A stretch of DNA of 64,000 nucleotides from Mesobacterium pallidum (GCF_019966535.1 NZ_JAIMID010000020.1:1-64000); one strand, 5' to 3'; positions 40,450 to 49,017 are shown, numbered from the stretch's first letter. A program made the numbers and translations. The notes: generated by a model not told the origin, from the letters alone.

Positions 40450-41471
40450 AACTGAACAAGGCCGAGGCGACCCGGTATTTCTCGCGGCCCGATCCCAAGG
40501 CGACGGGCCTCCTGATCTATGGTGCCGACGCCATGCGCGTGGCCCTGAAACGGCAGGAGGTCATCGCCGCCCTCATCGGCCCCGAGGGCGAGGCCGAGAT
40601 GCGCCTGACCCGCATTCCCGCCGCCGAGCTGCGCCGCGACAAGGCCCTTCTGACCGATGCGATCAAGGCCACCGGCTTTTTCCCCGGTGCCCGCGTCGCC
40701 TTTGTCGAGGACGCGACGGAACTGGTCGGGCCGCAGATCCTCGACGCGCTCAGCGACTGGCAGCCCGGCGACGCACAGATCGTGGTGACGGCGGGGGCGC
40801 TCAAGGGCACCTCCAAGCTGCGCAAGGGGTTCGAGGGGCACCGCAACGCCTTTGCCGTCGGCCTTTACGACGACCCGCCGACCCGCGCCGAGATCGAGGC
40901 GGAGCTGGGCCGCGCCGGCCTGACCGGCCTCGACCGCGCGGCGATGGACGACCTGTCGGCCCTGGCACTGACGCTGGACCCGGGCGATTTTCGCCAGACC
41001 CTGGCCAAGCTGGCGCTCTACAAGCTGGGCGACACCTCGCCGGTGACGGCCGAAGATATCGCCGCCTGCGCCCCCGCCTCGACCGAGGCCGAGGTGGACG
41101 ACATCCTCAACATCGTGGCCGAGGGCAAGGCGGCCCAGATCGGCCCGGTCATGCGGCGGCTCAAGTCGCAGGGCGTGCTGCCGGTCTCGCTGCTGATCGC
41201 CTGCAACCGCCATTTCCGCACGCTCTACGCGGCCGCTTCGGCCCCCGGTGGCGCGGCGGAAGGGATCGCCCGCATGCGCCCGCCGGTCTTTGGCCCACGC
41301 CGCGACCAGATCCTGCGCCAGGCACAGACCTGGGGCGCGCCGGGGCTGGAACAGGCGCTGCAGACGATCACCGAGACCGACCTGACCCTGCGCTCCGCCG
41401 GGCAGAACGCGCCCGCCATGGCGCTGGTCGAACGGATGCTGATCCGCCTGTCGATGCTGCCGCGACGCTAG
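40446..41471 (+). CDS. holA: DNA polymerase III subunit delta
   Basis: This 341-residue clamp-loader subunit has the delta N-terminal region (ATGLLIYGADAMRVALKRQE), VAFVEDATELVG, and the C-terminal helical domain (LPVSLLIACNRHFRTLYAA; MRPPVFGPRRDQILRQAQTW). Like other delta subunits it lacks a Walker A motif. It opens the beta clamp for loading. It follows lptE with a four-base overlap. Confidence 0.92.
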   Translation: MKLNKAEATRYFSRPDPKATGLLIYGADAMRVALKRQEVIAALIGPEGEAEMRLTRIPAAELRRDKALLTDAIKATGFFPGARVAFVEDATELVGPQILDALSDWQPGDAQIVVTAGALKGTSKLRKGFEGHRNAFAVGLYDDPPTRAEIEAELGRAGLTGLDRAAMDDLSALALTLDPGDFRQTLAKLALYKLGDTSPVTAEDIAACAPASTEAEVDDILNIVAEGKAAQIGPVMRRLKSQGVLPVSLLIACNRHFRTLYAAASAPGGAAEGIARMRPPVFGPRRDQILRQAQTWGAPGLEQALQTITETDLTLRSAGQNAPAMALVERMLIRLSMLPRR

Positions 41472-41538
41472 GGAACCCTTGCCGTCCGCGCGGCGGCACA
41501 GCACCTTCGGGACAAAGTCGCGACGGAGGACGCATCAC

Positions 41539-42129
41539 ATGACAAAGGTCATCGGCCACCTGGCCAGCCGCACGTTCCGGGTACTCTGGCTGCTCGAAGA
41601 GCTGGGCCTGCCCTACGAGCACCAGCCCGAGCATTCCCGCTCTCAGGCGGTGACCGCCCTCAACCCCTCGGGCAAGATCCCGGTGGTGATCGAAGAGGGC
41701 GTCACGCTCACCGATTCGACGGCGATCATGCAGTACTTTGCCGACCGCGAAGGGCGCTTCACCGCTCCCGCCGGCACGATCGCACGCGCCCAGCAGGACG
41801 GCGTGCTGCACCAGATCATCGACGAGATCGACGCCGTGCTCTGGACTGCCGCGCGCCACAGTTTCGTGCTGCCCGAGGACAAGCGCGTGCGCGAGGTCAA
41901 GGACAGCCTCAAGTGGGAATACGAACGCAACCTGGCGCATCTGATGACCAAGATGCAGGGCGCGTTCCTGATGGGCGACGAGATGACGATCCCGGACATC
42001 ATCCTCGCCCATTGCGGCAACTGGGCCTTTGCGTCGAAATTCCCGACCGACAACGAGGACTTCGGCGCCTATCTCAAGCGCATGCGCAGCCGCGACGCCT
42101 TCCGCAAGCTCGCCGCGCAGATGAAGTGA
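41539..42129 (+). CDS. Glutathione S-transferase family protein
   Basis: This 196-residue protein has the N-terminal thioredoxin-fold GST domain (GHLASRTFRVLWLLEELG; NPSGKIPVVIEEG; LTDSTAIMQYFADRE) with SGKIPV and DSTAI for glutathione binding. A helical C-terminal domain ends AYLKRMRSRDAFRKL. The ATG at 41539 is the family start; 20 codons upstream in frame are intergenic. It follows holA by 67 bases and ends at a hairpin terminator. Confidence 0.9.
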   Translation: MTKVIGHLASRTFRVLWLLEELGLPYEHQPEHSRSQAVTALNPSGKIPVVIEEGVTLTDSTAIMQYFADREGRFTAPAGTIARAQQDGVLHQIIDEIDAVLWTAARHSFVLPEDKRVREVKDSLKWEYERNLAHLMTKMQGAFLMGDEMTIPDIILAHCGNWAFASKFPTDNEDFGAYLKRMRSRDAFRKLAAQMK

Positions 42130-42135
42130 CCGGCG

Positions 42136-42158
42136 GGGGCCACGCGCCCCGTGGCCCC
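42136..42158 (+). terminator. Hairpin terminator after the GST gene
   Basis: GGGGCCAC GCGCCCC GTGGCCCC is an eight-base perfect stem followed by TTCATCTTTCC. The T-rich tail is also the start of an interspersed repeat, so the repeat may serve as the termination tail. Confidence 0.65.
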
Positions 42159-42185
42159 TTCATCTTTCCAGAAACATCCCGGGCA

Positions 42186-42321
42186 GCGCGAGGGCCTGGC
42201 CCCTCGCCTCTAATCCGGCCGCGCCTCCGGCGCGAGGGGCTGGCCCCTCGCCGCTTGTCCGACCGCGCTTCCGGCGTGAGGGCCTGACCCCTCGCCCCCA
42301 CACCGGCCACGAACGCCTCCG
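42186..42321. repeat. Three tandem 44-48-base repeats
   Basis: Units begin at 42186, 42230 and 42274. Each has a GCGCGAGGG-CTGGCCCCTCGCC hairpin, then a spacer and a second part ending near CGCCTCCG. They lie in the convergent gap between the GST and flavoprotein genes and differ from each other at a few bases. Confidence 0.8.
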
Positions 42322-42480
42322 GCGGGAGTATTTCCAGAATAATGAAAGCAGGGGCCTGTTCGGTTGATCGGCGCGGAGCGCGCGCCATCGACCGTGGAAT
42401 CGCCTCCGGCGGGCATATTTGGCGAAAGGTGAAAGCCAGGGGCCGATCCCCCTTCATCTTGCCGATAAACTCCGGGGGAC
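42315..42480. repeat. Interspersed 3'-end repeat, copy 4 (double)
   Basis: A first module CGCCTCCGGCGGGAGTATTTCC plus AGAATAATGAAAGCAGGG begins near 42315. A second, CGCCTCCGGCGGGCATATTTGG plus CGAAAGGTGAAAGCCAGG, begins near 42403. An inverted CTTCATCTTGCCGATAAACT plus CCGGGGG ends at about 42480. The remainder up to 42511 is GGGGGCAGCGCCCCC, another hairpin. No gene fits in the 382-base gap at 42130-42511. Confidence 0.82.
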
Positions 42481-42511
42481 GTCGCCCTTGGGCGACGGGG
42501 GGCAGCGCCCC

Positions 42512-43681
42512 CTACCCGGCCGCCGCCTGGCCCGCCCAGTATCCCGTGGCAAGGCAGCCGGTCAGCAGGTAACCGCCCGTCGGCGCCTCCCAGTCCAGCA
42601 TCTCGCCCGCGCACCAGGTGCCGGGGGCATTCCGCAGTTGCAGGCCCGCGTCCAGTGCCGAGAACGGCACGCCGCCGGCGGTGGAGATCGCCTCGTCCAG
42701 GGGGCGCAGCCCGGCATGGGGGACGTGCAGGGCCTTGACCTGCTGGGCGAGGACCTCGGGAAAGTTCGACAAGGGCCCCGCGAATTCACGCAGGATGGCC
42801 AGTTTCGCGGGATCGAGCCGCAGCGCCTTGCGCAGGTGGTTGGCGTAGCTTTGCTTGCCGCGCGGGGCGGCGATGCGGCGGGTGACCTCCTCGGCCGAAA
42901 GGCCCGGCGCGAGGTCGAGCGCCAGGTCCGCCCCCTCGCGAACGGCCCGGCTGATGGCGTAGATGCCGCCGCCTTCGAGCCCGCGGGACGAGATGACGGC
43001 CTCGCCGCGCACCTCCTCCGACCCGGCCACGAGGCGGATGTTCTTGAGCGGCTGGCCGAGGACCTTGTCCATATGCGGGGACCAGGGCACCACCAGCCCG
43101 GCATTGGCGGGCCGGAACGGCGCGACGGGCAGACCGCGCGCCGGGAAAAGATCGGCCCATCTACCATCCGAGCCAAGCCGCGCCCAGCTGGCGCCACCCA
43201 GCGCCAGAACGCAGCGATCCGGGCGCAGCGACACGGGCCCCTCGGGCGTGTCGAATTGGAACGCCGCGTCCCAGCCGGTCCAGCGCCAGCGGGTGCGCAG
43301 GGTGACCCCCAGCCCGTCGAGCCGGCGCAGCCAGGCACGCAGGAGCGGCGAGGCCTTCATCGCCTCGGGGAAAACCCGGCCCGACGAGCCGGTAAAGACC
43401 GGCTGCCCCAGCGCCTCGGCCCAGGCCTTGACCTCGGCCGGCCCGAAGGCTTCGAGCATCGGGCGCAGGGCCGGCGCGGCCTCGGCATAGGCCGCGACGA
43501 ACGCCTCGAACGGTTCGTCCTTGGTCAGGTTCAGACCGGACTTGCCCGCCATCAAGAACTTGCGCCCGATCGAGGGCTTGGCCTCGGCCACGACAACCCG
43601 GCGGCCGGCGCGGGCCAGCGCCTCGGCCGCGGCAAGGCCGGCGGGGCCACCGCCGATCACCAGTGCATCATGTTCATCCAT
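42512..43681 (-). CDS. TIGR03862-type NAD(P)/FAD flavoprotein (BaiN/HI0933-like)
   Basis: This 389-residue flavoprotein has a Rossmann FAD site at the N-terminus (DALVIGGGPAGLAAAEALA) and GRKFLMAGKSGLNLT, the landmark of the HI0933 group. PDRCVLALGGASWARLGSDG follows in the middle, and ISTAGGVPFSALDAG and GEMLDWEAPTGGYLLTGCLA end the protein. Relatives are proposed as reductases. Function here is unknown. It is divergent from the HNH gene by 78 bases. Confidence 0.88.
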   Translation of the reverse strand: MDEHDALVIGGGPAGLAAAEALARAGRRVVVAEAKPSIGRKFLMAGKSGLNLTKDEPFEAFVAAYAEAAPALRPMLEAFGPAEVKAWAEALGQPVFTGSSGRVFPEAMKASPLLRAWLRRLDGLGVTLRTRWRWTGWDAAFQFDTPEGPVSLRPDRCVLALGGASWARLGSDGRWADLFPARGLPVAPFRPANAGLVVPWSPHMDKVLGQPLKNIRLVAGSEEVRGEAVISSRGLEGGGIYAISRAVREGADLALDLAPGLSAEEVTRRIAAPRGKQSYANHLRKALRLDPAKLAILREFAGPLSNFPEVLAQQVKALHVPHAGLRPLDEAISTAGGVPFSALDAGLQLRNAPGTWCAGEMLDWEAPTGGYLLTGCLATGYWAGQAAAG

Positions 43682-43759
43682 GCCCGATCTCTACCGCCCG
43701 CAGGGGTCCATCGCAATTGCGCACCAGCGCGCTATCCTTGCGCTGAAACAGAGAGCGCC

Positions 43760-44056
43760 ATGACCGACGACCCGACCTGCCCGCTCTGCCTGCGCCCGAT
43801 CCCGCCGGAGGCACGGCAAAGCCTGCATCACCTTGTCCCGCGCCTGAAGGGCGGCAAGGGCGGGCCGGTCGTGCGGCTGCACCAGATCTGCCACAACGAG
43901 ATCCACGCCACCCTGACCGAGGCGGAACTGGCCCGCGACTACAACACGCCCGAAGCGCTGCGCGCCCATCCGCGGCTGGAAAAATTCATCCAATGGGTCG
44001 CGAAACGCCCTCCGGGGTTTCACTCGAAAACCCCCGGAGGCCGCCGCAAGCGCTAG
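43760..44056 (+). CDS. Small HNH-type endonuclease-like protein
   Basis: This 98-residue protein has CPLCLRPIP (a CxxC zinc knuckle), SLHHLVPRLKGGKGG and VRLHQICHNEIHATLTEAEL, which follow the HNH pattern (His-His ... Asn-x-x-His). Small stand-alone HNH proteins are common in alphaproteobacteria; some are DNA nucleases, many unknown. Its 3' end overlaps the 3' end of the opposite gene by four bases. Confidence 0.78.
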   Translation: MTDDPTCPLCLRPIPPEARQSLHHLVPRLKGGKGGPVVRLHQICHNEIHATLTEAELARDYNTPEALRAHPRLEKFIQWVAKRPPGFHSKTPGGRRKR

Positions 44057-44406
44057 TCGTCGAAGGGCGTCATCTGCGCCACGATCACCGCGTTCTCGTC
44101 CAGCGCCCGCTGCATCAGCGCGCGCTCGTCCTCGCCGATCTCGTGGCCCTGCTCTTCCCGCTCTTCCAGCGTGCCGTAGCCGGTCACGTCCAGCGGCGCC
44201 ATGTCGGCCTGCTTGAGCACCGCCACCGTCTCGCGCACCGCCTCGGCCTCATCCACTCCGCTGGCGAAACACATGAGCGCGGCGCCGGTGCTGCCCTTGG
44301 GCAGGCCGTCGCCCTCCTTGCGGCCAACCTCGACAAGCAGGGTATAGACCTGCTGCTTGCGCGGCTTGGCCGGCTTGTCGGTCTTGTCCTTGTCGCTCTT
44401 GGCCAT
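44053..44406 (-). CDS. Conserved hypothetical protein with Lys-rich N-terminus
   Basis: I do not recognise a family for this 117-residue protein. It opens with a charged stretch (MAKSDKDKTDKPAKPRKQQ) then VYTLLVEVGRKEGDGLPKGS, GAALMCFASGVDEAEAVRETV, and a Glu-rich helix ending in IVAQMTPFDD. The middle resembles an alternating alpha/beta small domain. It has no signal peptide. It is convergent with the HNH gene, overlapping by four bases. Confidence 0.72.
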   Translation of the reverse strand: MAKSDKDKTDKPAKPRKQQVYTLLVEVGRKEGDGLPKGSTGAALMCFASGVDEAEAVRETVAVLKQADMAPLDVTGYGTLEEREEQGHEIGEDERALMQRALDENAVIVAQMTPFDD

Positions 44407-44539
44407 GACGCGTTCCCTCGCAGGTGTTGCCCCTCCATGCCGCGTCTGTGGCGGATTTACCAGTGGGGCACCTGCGAAATTGCGCGTCCCGCAAGCCCTA
44501 TGCTAAAGCGGCCCGGATATGGGACCAAAGGGGACGTCA

Positions 44540-45616
44540 ATGGGGACCATGAGGATCTGGGTCTGCCTCAGGGCAGTCTGTCTGGCCGTGCTTGCATGGG
44601 CTGGCGCCAGTGGCGTGCAGGCACAGGATGCCCCCCTGCGCATGATCACCGTGGACCGCCCCCCGTTCTCGATGGAGATCGGCGGCGAACGCACCGGCTT
44701 TTCGATCGAGCTGATGGAGGCGGTGGCCGAACTCCTTGGCCGCGAGGTCACCTTCACCGTCTCGCCGACCTTCGGCGGCATGTTCACCGCCGTCAATGCC
44801 GGAGAGGTCGACGGCGCCGTCGCCAATATCTCGATCACCGCCGCGCGCGAGGAAACGCTGGATTTCTCGCAGCCGATCTTCGAATCAGGGATCGGCATCC
44901 TCGTGCCCGACAACGGTGCGGGGAACAGCGGAATGCTCGCCACGCTGTTCACCTGGGATATCTTCTTTCTCGTGATCGCCGCCTTCGGGCTGCTGTTCGC
45001 GATGGGCATGGCGATGTGGGTCTTCGAGCGCAAGCGCCAGGCCTATTTCGACCGCCCCGCGCGGGACGCGATGTTCCCCGCCTTCTGGTATGCGCTGAAC
45101 CTCGTGGTGAACGGCGGGTTCGAGGAACGGATGCCGCAATCGCCCCTGGGCCGGCTGACATCGGTGCTGATGGTGGTGTCGTCACTGTTCATCGTGTCGG
45201 TCTTCGTGGCCCATATCACCGCCGCCATGACGGTCGAGGCGATCACCAACACGGTCGACAACGTCTCGGACCTTGACGGGCGGATCGTCGGCACGACCGA
45301 AGGCTCGACCGCGTCGCGCTACCTGTCCGATCTCGGCATCGCGCATCGCACGTTCGATTCGTTTGCCGCGTTGACGGCGGGGTACGAAAGCAATGACCTC
45401 GACGCCATCGTCTTCGACAAGCCGCTGCTGAACTACTACGTGCGCACCGGCGGCAATGCCCGGGTGGTGGACCGGGTCTTCAAGCCCGAGGATTACGGGA
45501 TCGCCTTCGACCAGGGCAGCCCCCTGACCGAAGAGATCAACCGCGCCCTGCTGGCCCTGCGCGAGGACGGCACCCATGACGAGATCTATGCCCGCTGGTT
45601 CGGCGCCACGCGCTGA
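44540..45616 (+). CDS. Ionotropic-glutamate-receptor-like ligand-gated channel (GluR0-type)
   Basis: This 358-residue protein starts MGTMRIWVCLRAVCLAVLAW, a signal ending near VQAQD. A bipartite periplasmic binding domain is split by a membrane pore: lobe 1 at about 31-130 (PPFSMEIGGERTGFSIELME; ISITAAREETLDFSQPIFE, with the Arg that binds amino-acid carboxylate), a membrane helix at 139-162, a pore loop at 180-195 (AFWYALNLVVNGGFEERMP), a second helix at 206-231, and lobe 2 to the end (VGTTEGSTASRYL; DAIVFDKPLLNYY). This is the prokaryotic glutamate receptor layout. The K-channel filter TVGYG is replaced by NGGFE, so selectivity may differ. The start has AAGGGG upstream. Confidence 0.83.
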   Translation: MGTMRIWVCLRAVCLAVLAWAGASGVQAQDAPLRMITVDRPPFSMEIGGERTGFSIELMEAVAELLGREVTFTVSPTFGGMFTAVNAGEVDGAVANISITAAREETLDFSQPIFESGIGILVPDNGAGNSGMLATLFTWDIFFLVIAAFGLLFAMGMAMWVFERKRQAYFDRPARDAMFPAFWYALNLVVNGGFEERMPQSPLGRLTSVLMVVSSLFIVSVFVAHITAAMTVEAITNTVDNVSDLDGRIVGTTEGSTASRYLSDLGIAHRTFDSFAALTAGYESNDLDAIVFDKPLLNYYVRTGGNARVVDRVFKPEDYGIAFDQGSPLTEEINRALLALREDGTHDEIYARWFGATR

Positions 45617-45619
45617 GGC

Positions 45620-45862
45620 CTAGCGCAGGCGGCGATAGCCCCAGATCAGCAGGCAGGCCCCGGCCGCGCCGACGACCAGTTGCGGCAGCCAGGCCCGCGC
45701 GGCGTAGATGCCGAAGAAGCTGAGGATCAGGTTCAGCACCACCGCGCCGATGATCCCGAGGATAATGTTCACGAAGATCCCGGTGTCGGTCTTCATGATC
45801 GCGCTGGCGATCCAGCCCGCCAGCCCGCCGACGATGATCGCGCCGATGAATCCGATGCCCAT
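45620..45862 (-). CDS. GlsB/YeaQ/YmgE family membrane protein
   Basis: This 80-residue protein is almost entirely hydrophobic, with GGLAGWIASAIMKTDTG, NIILGIIGAVVLNLILSFFG and a C-terminal YRRLR. These are the Gly-rich features of the transglycosylase-associated (stress-response) membrane family, three helices in the inner membrane, function unknown. It lies convergent to the receptor-like gene, with three bases between stops. Confidence 0.9.
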   Translation of the reverse strand: MGIGFIGAIIVGGLAGWIASAIMKTDTGIFVNIILGIIGAVVLNLILSFFGIYAARAWLPQLVVGAAGACLLIWGYRRLR

Positions 45863-45928
45863 GATGTGCCCCTTTGCTGTTGACCACGGTCAACGCACCG
45901 GCGGGGCGGCCGGTTCCCGGACGGGGTC

Positions 45929-45951
45929 GCGCGGGCCGTGAGGGCCCGCGC
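45929..45951 (-). terminator. Hairpin between dapD and the GlsB-like gene
   Basis: GCGCGGGCC GTGAG GGCCCGCGC is a perfect nine-base stem directly after the dapD stop (minus strand). There is no T-run, so it may be a weak or protein-dependent terminator. Confidence 0.4.
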
Positions 45952-45960
45952 GCAAGCCGC

Positions 45961-46788
45961 TTAGTCGCGCAGCAGCTCGTTGATGCCGGTTTTCGAACGC
46001 GTGCGTTCGTCCACCCGCTTCACGATCACGGCGCAGTAGAGGTTGATGCCGTTCTTCGACGGCATCGACCCCGCCACGACCACCGAATAGGGCGGCACTT
46101 CGCCATACATGACTTCGCCGGTCTCGCGGTCCACGATCTTGGTCGACTGGCCGATGAAGACGCCCATGCCCAGCACGGACCCCTCGCGGACGATCACGCC
46201 CTCGACCACCTCGGACCGGGCACCGATAAAGCAATTGTCCTCGATGATGGTCGGGCCGGCCTGCATGGGTTCCAGCACGCCGCCGATGCCGACGCCGCCG
46301 CTGAGGTGCACGCCCTTGCCGATCTGCGCGCAGCTGCCGACGGTGGCCCAGGTGTCGACCATGGTGCCGCTGTCAACATAGGCGCCGAGGTTCACGAAGG
46401 ACGGCATCAGCACCACGCCCGGCGCGATGAAGGCCGAACGGCGGACGACGCAGTTCGGCACGGCGCGGAAACCGGCGGCCTTCCACTGGTTCTCGCCCCA
46501 GCCCTTGAACTTGCTGTCGACCTTGTCCCACCAGCCACCGCCCTGCGGCCCGCCGGTCTGCTCTTCCATGTCCTTGAGGCGGAAGCCCAGCAACACCGCC
46601 TTCTTGGCCCATTGGTTCACGTGCCAGTCGCCATTGTCCTGCTTTTCGGCCACGCGCAGCTGGCCTGCGTCCAGCGCGTTCAGCGTGTCCTCGATGGCCT
46701 CGCGGGTTTCGCCGGTGGTGGCGGGGGTGATCGTGTCGCGCGCCTCCCAGGCGGCTTCGATGGCAGCTTCGAGCTGGGCGTTGGACAT
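45961..46788 (-). CDS. dapD: 2,3,4,5-tetrahydropyridine-2,6-dicarboxylate N-succinyltransferase
   Basis: This 275-residue enzyme of lysine/meso-diaminopimelate synthesis begins MSNAQLEAAIEAAWEARDTI. It contains WWDKVDSKFKGW and a left-handed beta helix made of hexapeptide repeats (FIAPGVVLMPSFVNLGAYVD; VGSCAQIGKGVHLSGGVGIG), plus the C-terminal KNGINLYCAVIVKRVDE. The start at 46788 matches the family; the preceding 59 codons in frame are not coding. A single gene here, away from other dap genes. Confidence 0.97.
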   Translation of the reverse strand: MSNAQLEAAIEAAWEARDTITPATTGETREAIEDTLNALDAGQLRVAEKQDNGDWHVNQWAKKAVLLGFRLKDMEEQTGGPQGGGWWDKVDSKFKGWGENQWKAAGFRAVPNCVVRRSAFIAPGVVLMPSFVNLGAYVDSGTMVDTWATVGSCAQIGKGVHLSGGVGIGGVLEPMQAGPTIIEDNCFIGARSEVVEGVIVREGSVLGMGVFIGQSTKIVDRETGEVMYGEVPPYSVVVAGSMPSKNGINLYCAVIVKRVDERTRSKTGINELLRD

Positions 46789-46967
46789 GTGGCCTCTCCG
46801 TTCCCTAGGGTCGTCAGTCGCAAGGGCTATAGTGGCGATCCCGGCACGGGGCAATGCCCGCCCGCAGCGTTGCCGTCCGTCCGCAGCGGCGGGCCGGGCT
46901 CCGCGGGGCCGGTTCCCATGACCCGCGTGCCGGTGCAAGGTGGCGGCGCAGCAGCCGGAGGCCATGG

Positions 46968-47630
46968 ATGATCAGCTTTGCCTTGGACGTCATCAACTGG
47001 GACGCCATCGCCGCCCTGACCGGCATCGTGATCGCCGGGCTCGGCTTCATGATCAATTCCCGTCTGCGCCGGCAGGAGCGCAAGTCGCGCCATGCCGCGC
47101 TGCTGTCGGAATACCGGCGCGAGACCATCGCCTTTTCCCGCGATTTCTTCGAGACGGTGTCGGAGGCGCTGGCGCTGTACGCGGTGGAAAAGGAACGGCC
47201 GCGCGACGATCCGCAGCTGTGCCTGCTGGCGGCACGGCTGTCGTCGCTGGCCGACACCGGGCGGTTCTATTTCCCGAACGAGATGGGCGAGAACCCGACC
47301 GGCACCTCCAAGGGCCCGGCCTTTGCCGGCACGCGGCGCCCCCCTCTCGAGGCGATCCTGGCCGCACATTTCGCGGTCGAGGCGATGCGCCTCGCGGGGC
47401 CGGAAAAGCGCGAGGCGCAGGACCTGGCCGTCGAGTGCCTGCACGAGACGCGCCAGCCCTTTCCCATGCCCCGAGACAGCGGCCCCAGCCCGCGCTTCCT
47501 GCTGATCCAGGCGCGGCGCTGCTATCTGAACGCGGTGGTGCCGGGCACCTTCCCGCGCGAATGGCATGGCATGTTCGAGGACCTGCTGGGCCCGGTGACG
47601 GGAACGCCGGGCGCGGGGCCGCAGCTTTAA
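46968..47630 (+). CDS. Membrane-anchored hypothetical protein
   Basis: I do not recognise this 220-residue protein. A single N-terminal transmembrane helix (WDAIAALTGIVIAGLGFMIN) is followed by SRLRRQERKSRHAALLSEYR, a basic helix, and a helical cytoplasmic region with PNEMGENPTGTSKGPAFAGT and FLLIQARRCYLNAVVPGTF. The N-terminus resembles the DUF-type membrane-anchored proteins found in many proteobacteria. Its 3' end overlaps the SHOCT gene's 3' end by four bases. It is divergent from dapD. Confidence 0.75.
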   Translation: MISFALDVINWDAIAALTGIVIAGLGFMINSRLRRQERKSRHAALLSEYRRETIAFSRDFFETVSEALALYAVEKERPRDDPQLCLLAARLSSLADTGRFYFPNEMGENPTGTSKGPAFAGTRRPPLEAILAAHFAVEAMRLAGPEKREAQDLAVECLHETRQPFPMPRDSGPSPRFLLIQARRCYLNAVVPGTFPREWHGMFEDLLGPVTGTPGAGPQL

Positions 47631-48466
47631 AGCCGGGCCAGCAGTTCGGCCTTCTTGGTCTCGAACTCGGCCTCGGTCAGGATGCCCGCGTCGCGCAGTT
47701 CGGCCAGCTTGCGGATCAGGCCGATGATCGCCTCGCCGTCGCTGGATGGCTGCTTGGGCGCCTCGACCGCGCCGGTCGGGGCCGGTTCGGGGGTGGGAAC
47801 CGGCGCGGTTTGCGGCTCGGGGGCCCAGACCTGCGACGAAGGCGCGGGCGCGAACGGCGCCTCGGACACCACGGGCGTTTCGGCGACGGGCGCCGCGCCG
47901 ATCTCGACCCGCGGCAGGTCCGAGACGCGGACAAGCCCGAACTGGCTGGTGAAGGTCAGTGTCCGGTCGCCCACCTGCTGCTGTGACACGCCGGAAATTG
48001 CGTGATCGCCCGTGTCAAAGACCTCGATCCGACCGCCCTGGTCGATCGCGAGCCGCCGCGTGCCGGGAAAGACCGCGTAGCGCAGGTCGTTCTGCGACCC
48101 GCTCGAGGACGGCACACCCAGCTCTTCGGGCCAGCGCGACCCGCCGCCCGACGCCGCAAAGCTGACCCCGGCCCCCGGCATCGCCTCGGGTACGAGCACA
48201 TCGGGGTCGCGCACCAGCGGCGCGATCTCGGAACACAGGGCGTCGACCCGCGCCTTGAGCCCGTTGTTGAACATGTCGCCGACCATGGTCATGCCGCCCT
48301 GGCTCCATTGTCCCATGCCGCCAAGGTCGGGATGGCTGAACTGCGCCTGGGTGCCGCCGCCGCGCAAGAGGGCAAAGAACAGCGTTTCGGCCGCGTCGGT
48401 CGTCACGCCGTTGCGGGCGGCAATGTCGGACAGGCGCGCCGTGCCGTCCGGGGTCAGTCGCGTCAT
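47627..48466 (-). CDS. SHOCT domain protein
   Basis: This 279-residue protein ends in a SHOCT module, IIGLIRKLAELRDAGILTEAEFETKKAELLARL (residues ~247-279). The N-terminal part (TRLTPDGTARLSDIAARNGV, then LGGMGQWSQGGMTMVGDMFN) is a domain that I do not recognise beyond resemblance to other Rhodobacteraceae proteins of the same layout. A Pro/Ala-rich linker separates them. SHOCT domains are thought to promote oligomerisation. No membrane segment is visible. Confidence 0.8.
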   Translation of the reverse strand: MTRLTPDGTARLSDIAARNGVTTDAAETLFFALLRGGGTQAQFSHPDLGGMGQWSQGGMTMVGDMFNNGLKARVDALCSEIAPLVRDPDVLVPEAMPGAGVSFAASGGGSRWPEELGVPSSSGSQNDLRYAVFPGTRRLAIDQGGRIEVFDTGDHAISGVSQQQVGDRTLTFTSQFGLVRVSDLPRVEIGAAPVAETPVVSEAPFAPAPSSQVWAPEPQTAPVPTPEPAPTGAVEAPKQPSSDGEAIIGLIRKLAELRDAGILTEAEFETKKAELLARL

Positions 48467-48545
48467 GGGATGGGTCCGTCTATGAGGGTGGGGAAGCCGG
48501 GGCTTTGCCCCTTCCTAGCAGGCCGGGGCCTTGCGGGCCAGCCGG

Positions 48546-49016
48546 TCAAACCCGGTGATAGGGGCTGCCGGCCAGGATCGAGGCGGCACGGTAAAGCTGT
48601 TCGGTCAGCATGGCGCGGGCCAGCATGTGCGGCCAGACCATCGCGCCGAACGAGAGGGCGAAATCCGCCTCGGCGCGCAGCGACGGGTCGATCCCGTCCG
48701 CGCCGCCGATCACCAGCGCCAGGTCCTGCGTGCCGGTGTCGCGCCAGCGGCCCAGCTGGTCGGCAAAGTCGGGCGAGGACATCACGCGGCCGCGTTCATC
48801 CATCACGCAGACCCGCGCGCCCGAGGGGATGGCGCGGCGCAGCAGGTCGGCCTCGGCCGCCATGCCGCCGCCCTTCTTGTCCTCGACCTCGTGGAGTGTC
48901 AGCGGACCAAGGCCCAGCGCCCGGCCGCTGCGGTCGAAGCGGGTGGTGTAATCGTCGATCAGCGTGCGTTCGGGACCGGCGCGCAGCCGGCCCACCGCAC
49001 AGATATGTAGGCGCAA
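48546..49016 (-). CDS. rlmH: 23S rRNA (pseudouridine-1915-N3) methyltransferase RlmH
   Basis: This roughly 156-residue SPOUT enzyme methylates pseudouridine 1915 in 23S rRNA. Family landmarks are LHICAVGRLRAGPE at the start, LALVIGGADGIDPSLRAEAD for AdoMet binding, and LSFGAMVWPHMLARAMLTEQ with LYRAASILAGSPYHR at the C-terminus. I use the TTG at 49016, one base after the rsfS stop, since it puts the protein at its usual length; ATG 49040 would add eight residues overlapping rsfS. Confidence 0.92.
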   Translation of the reverse strand: MRLHICAVGRLRAGPERTLIDDYTTRFDRSGRALGLGPLTLHEVEDKKGGGMAAEADLLRRAIPSGARVCVMDERGRVMSSPDFADQLGRWRDTGTQDLALVIGGADGIDPSLRAEADFALSFGAMVWPHMLARAMLTEQLYRAASILAGSPYHRV

Positions 49017-49017
49017 G

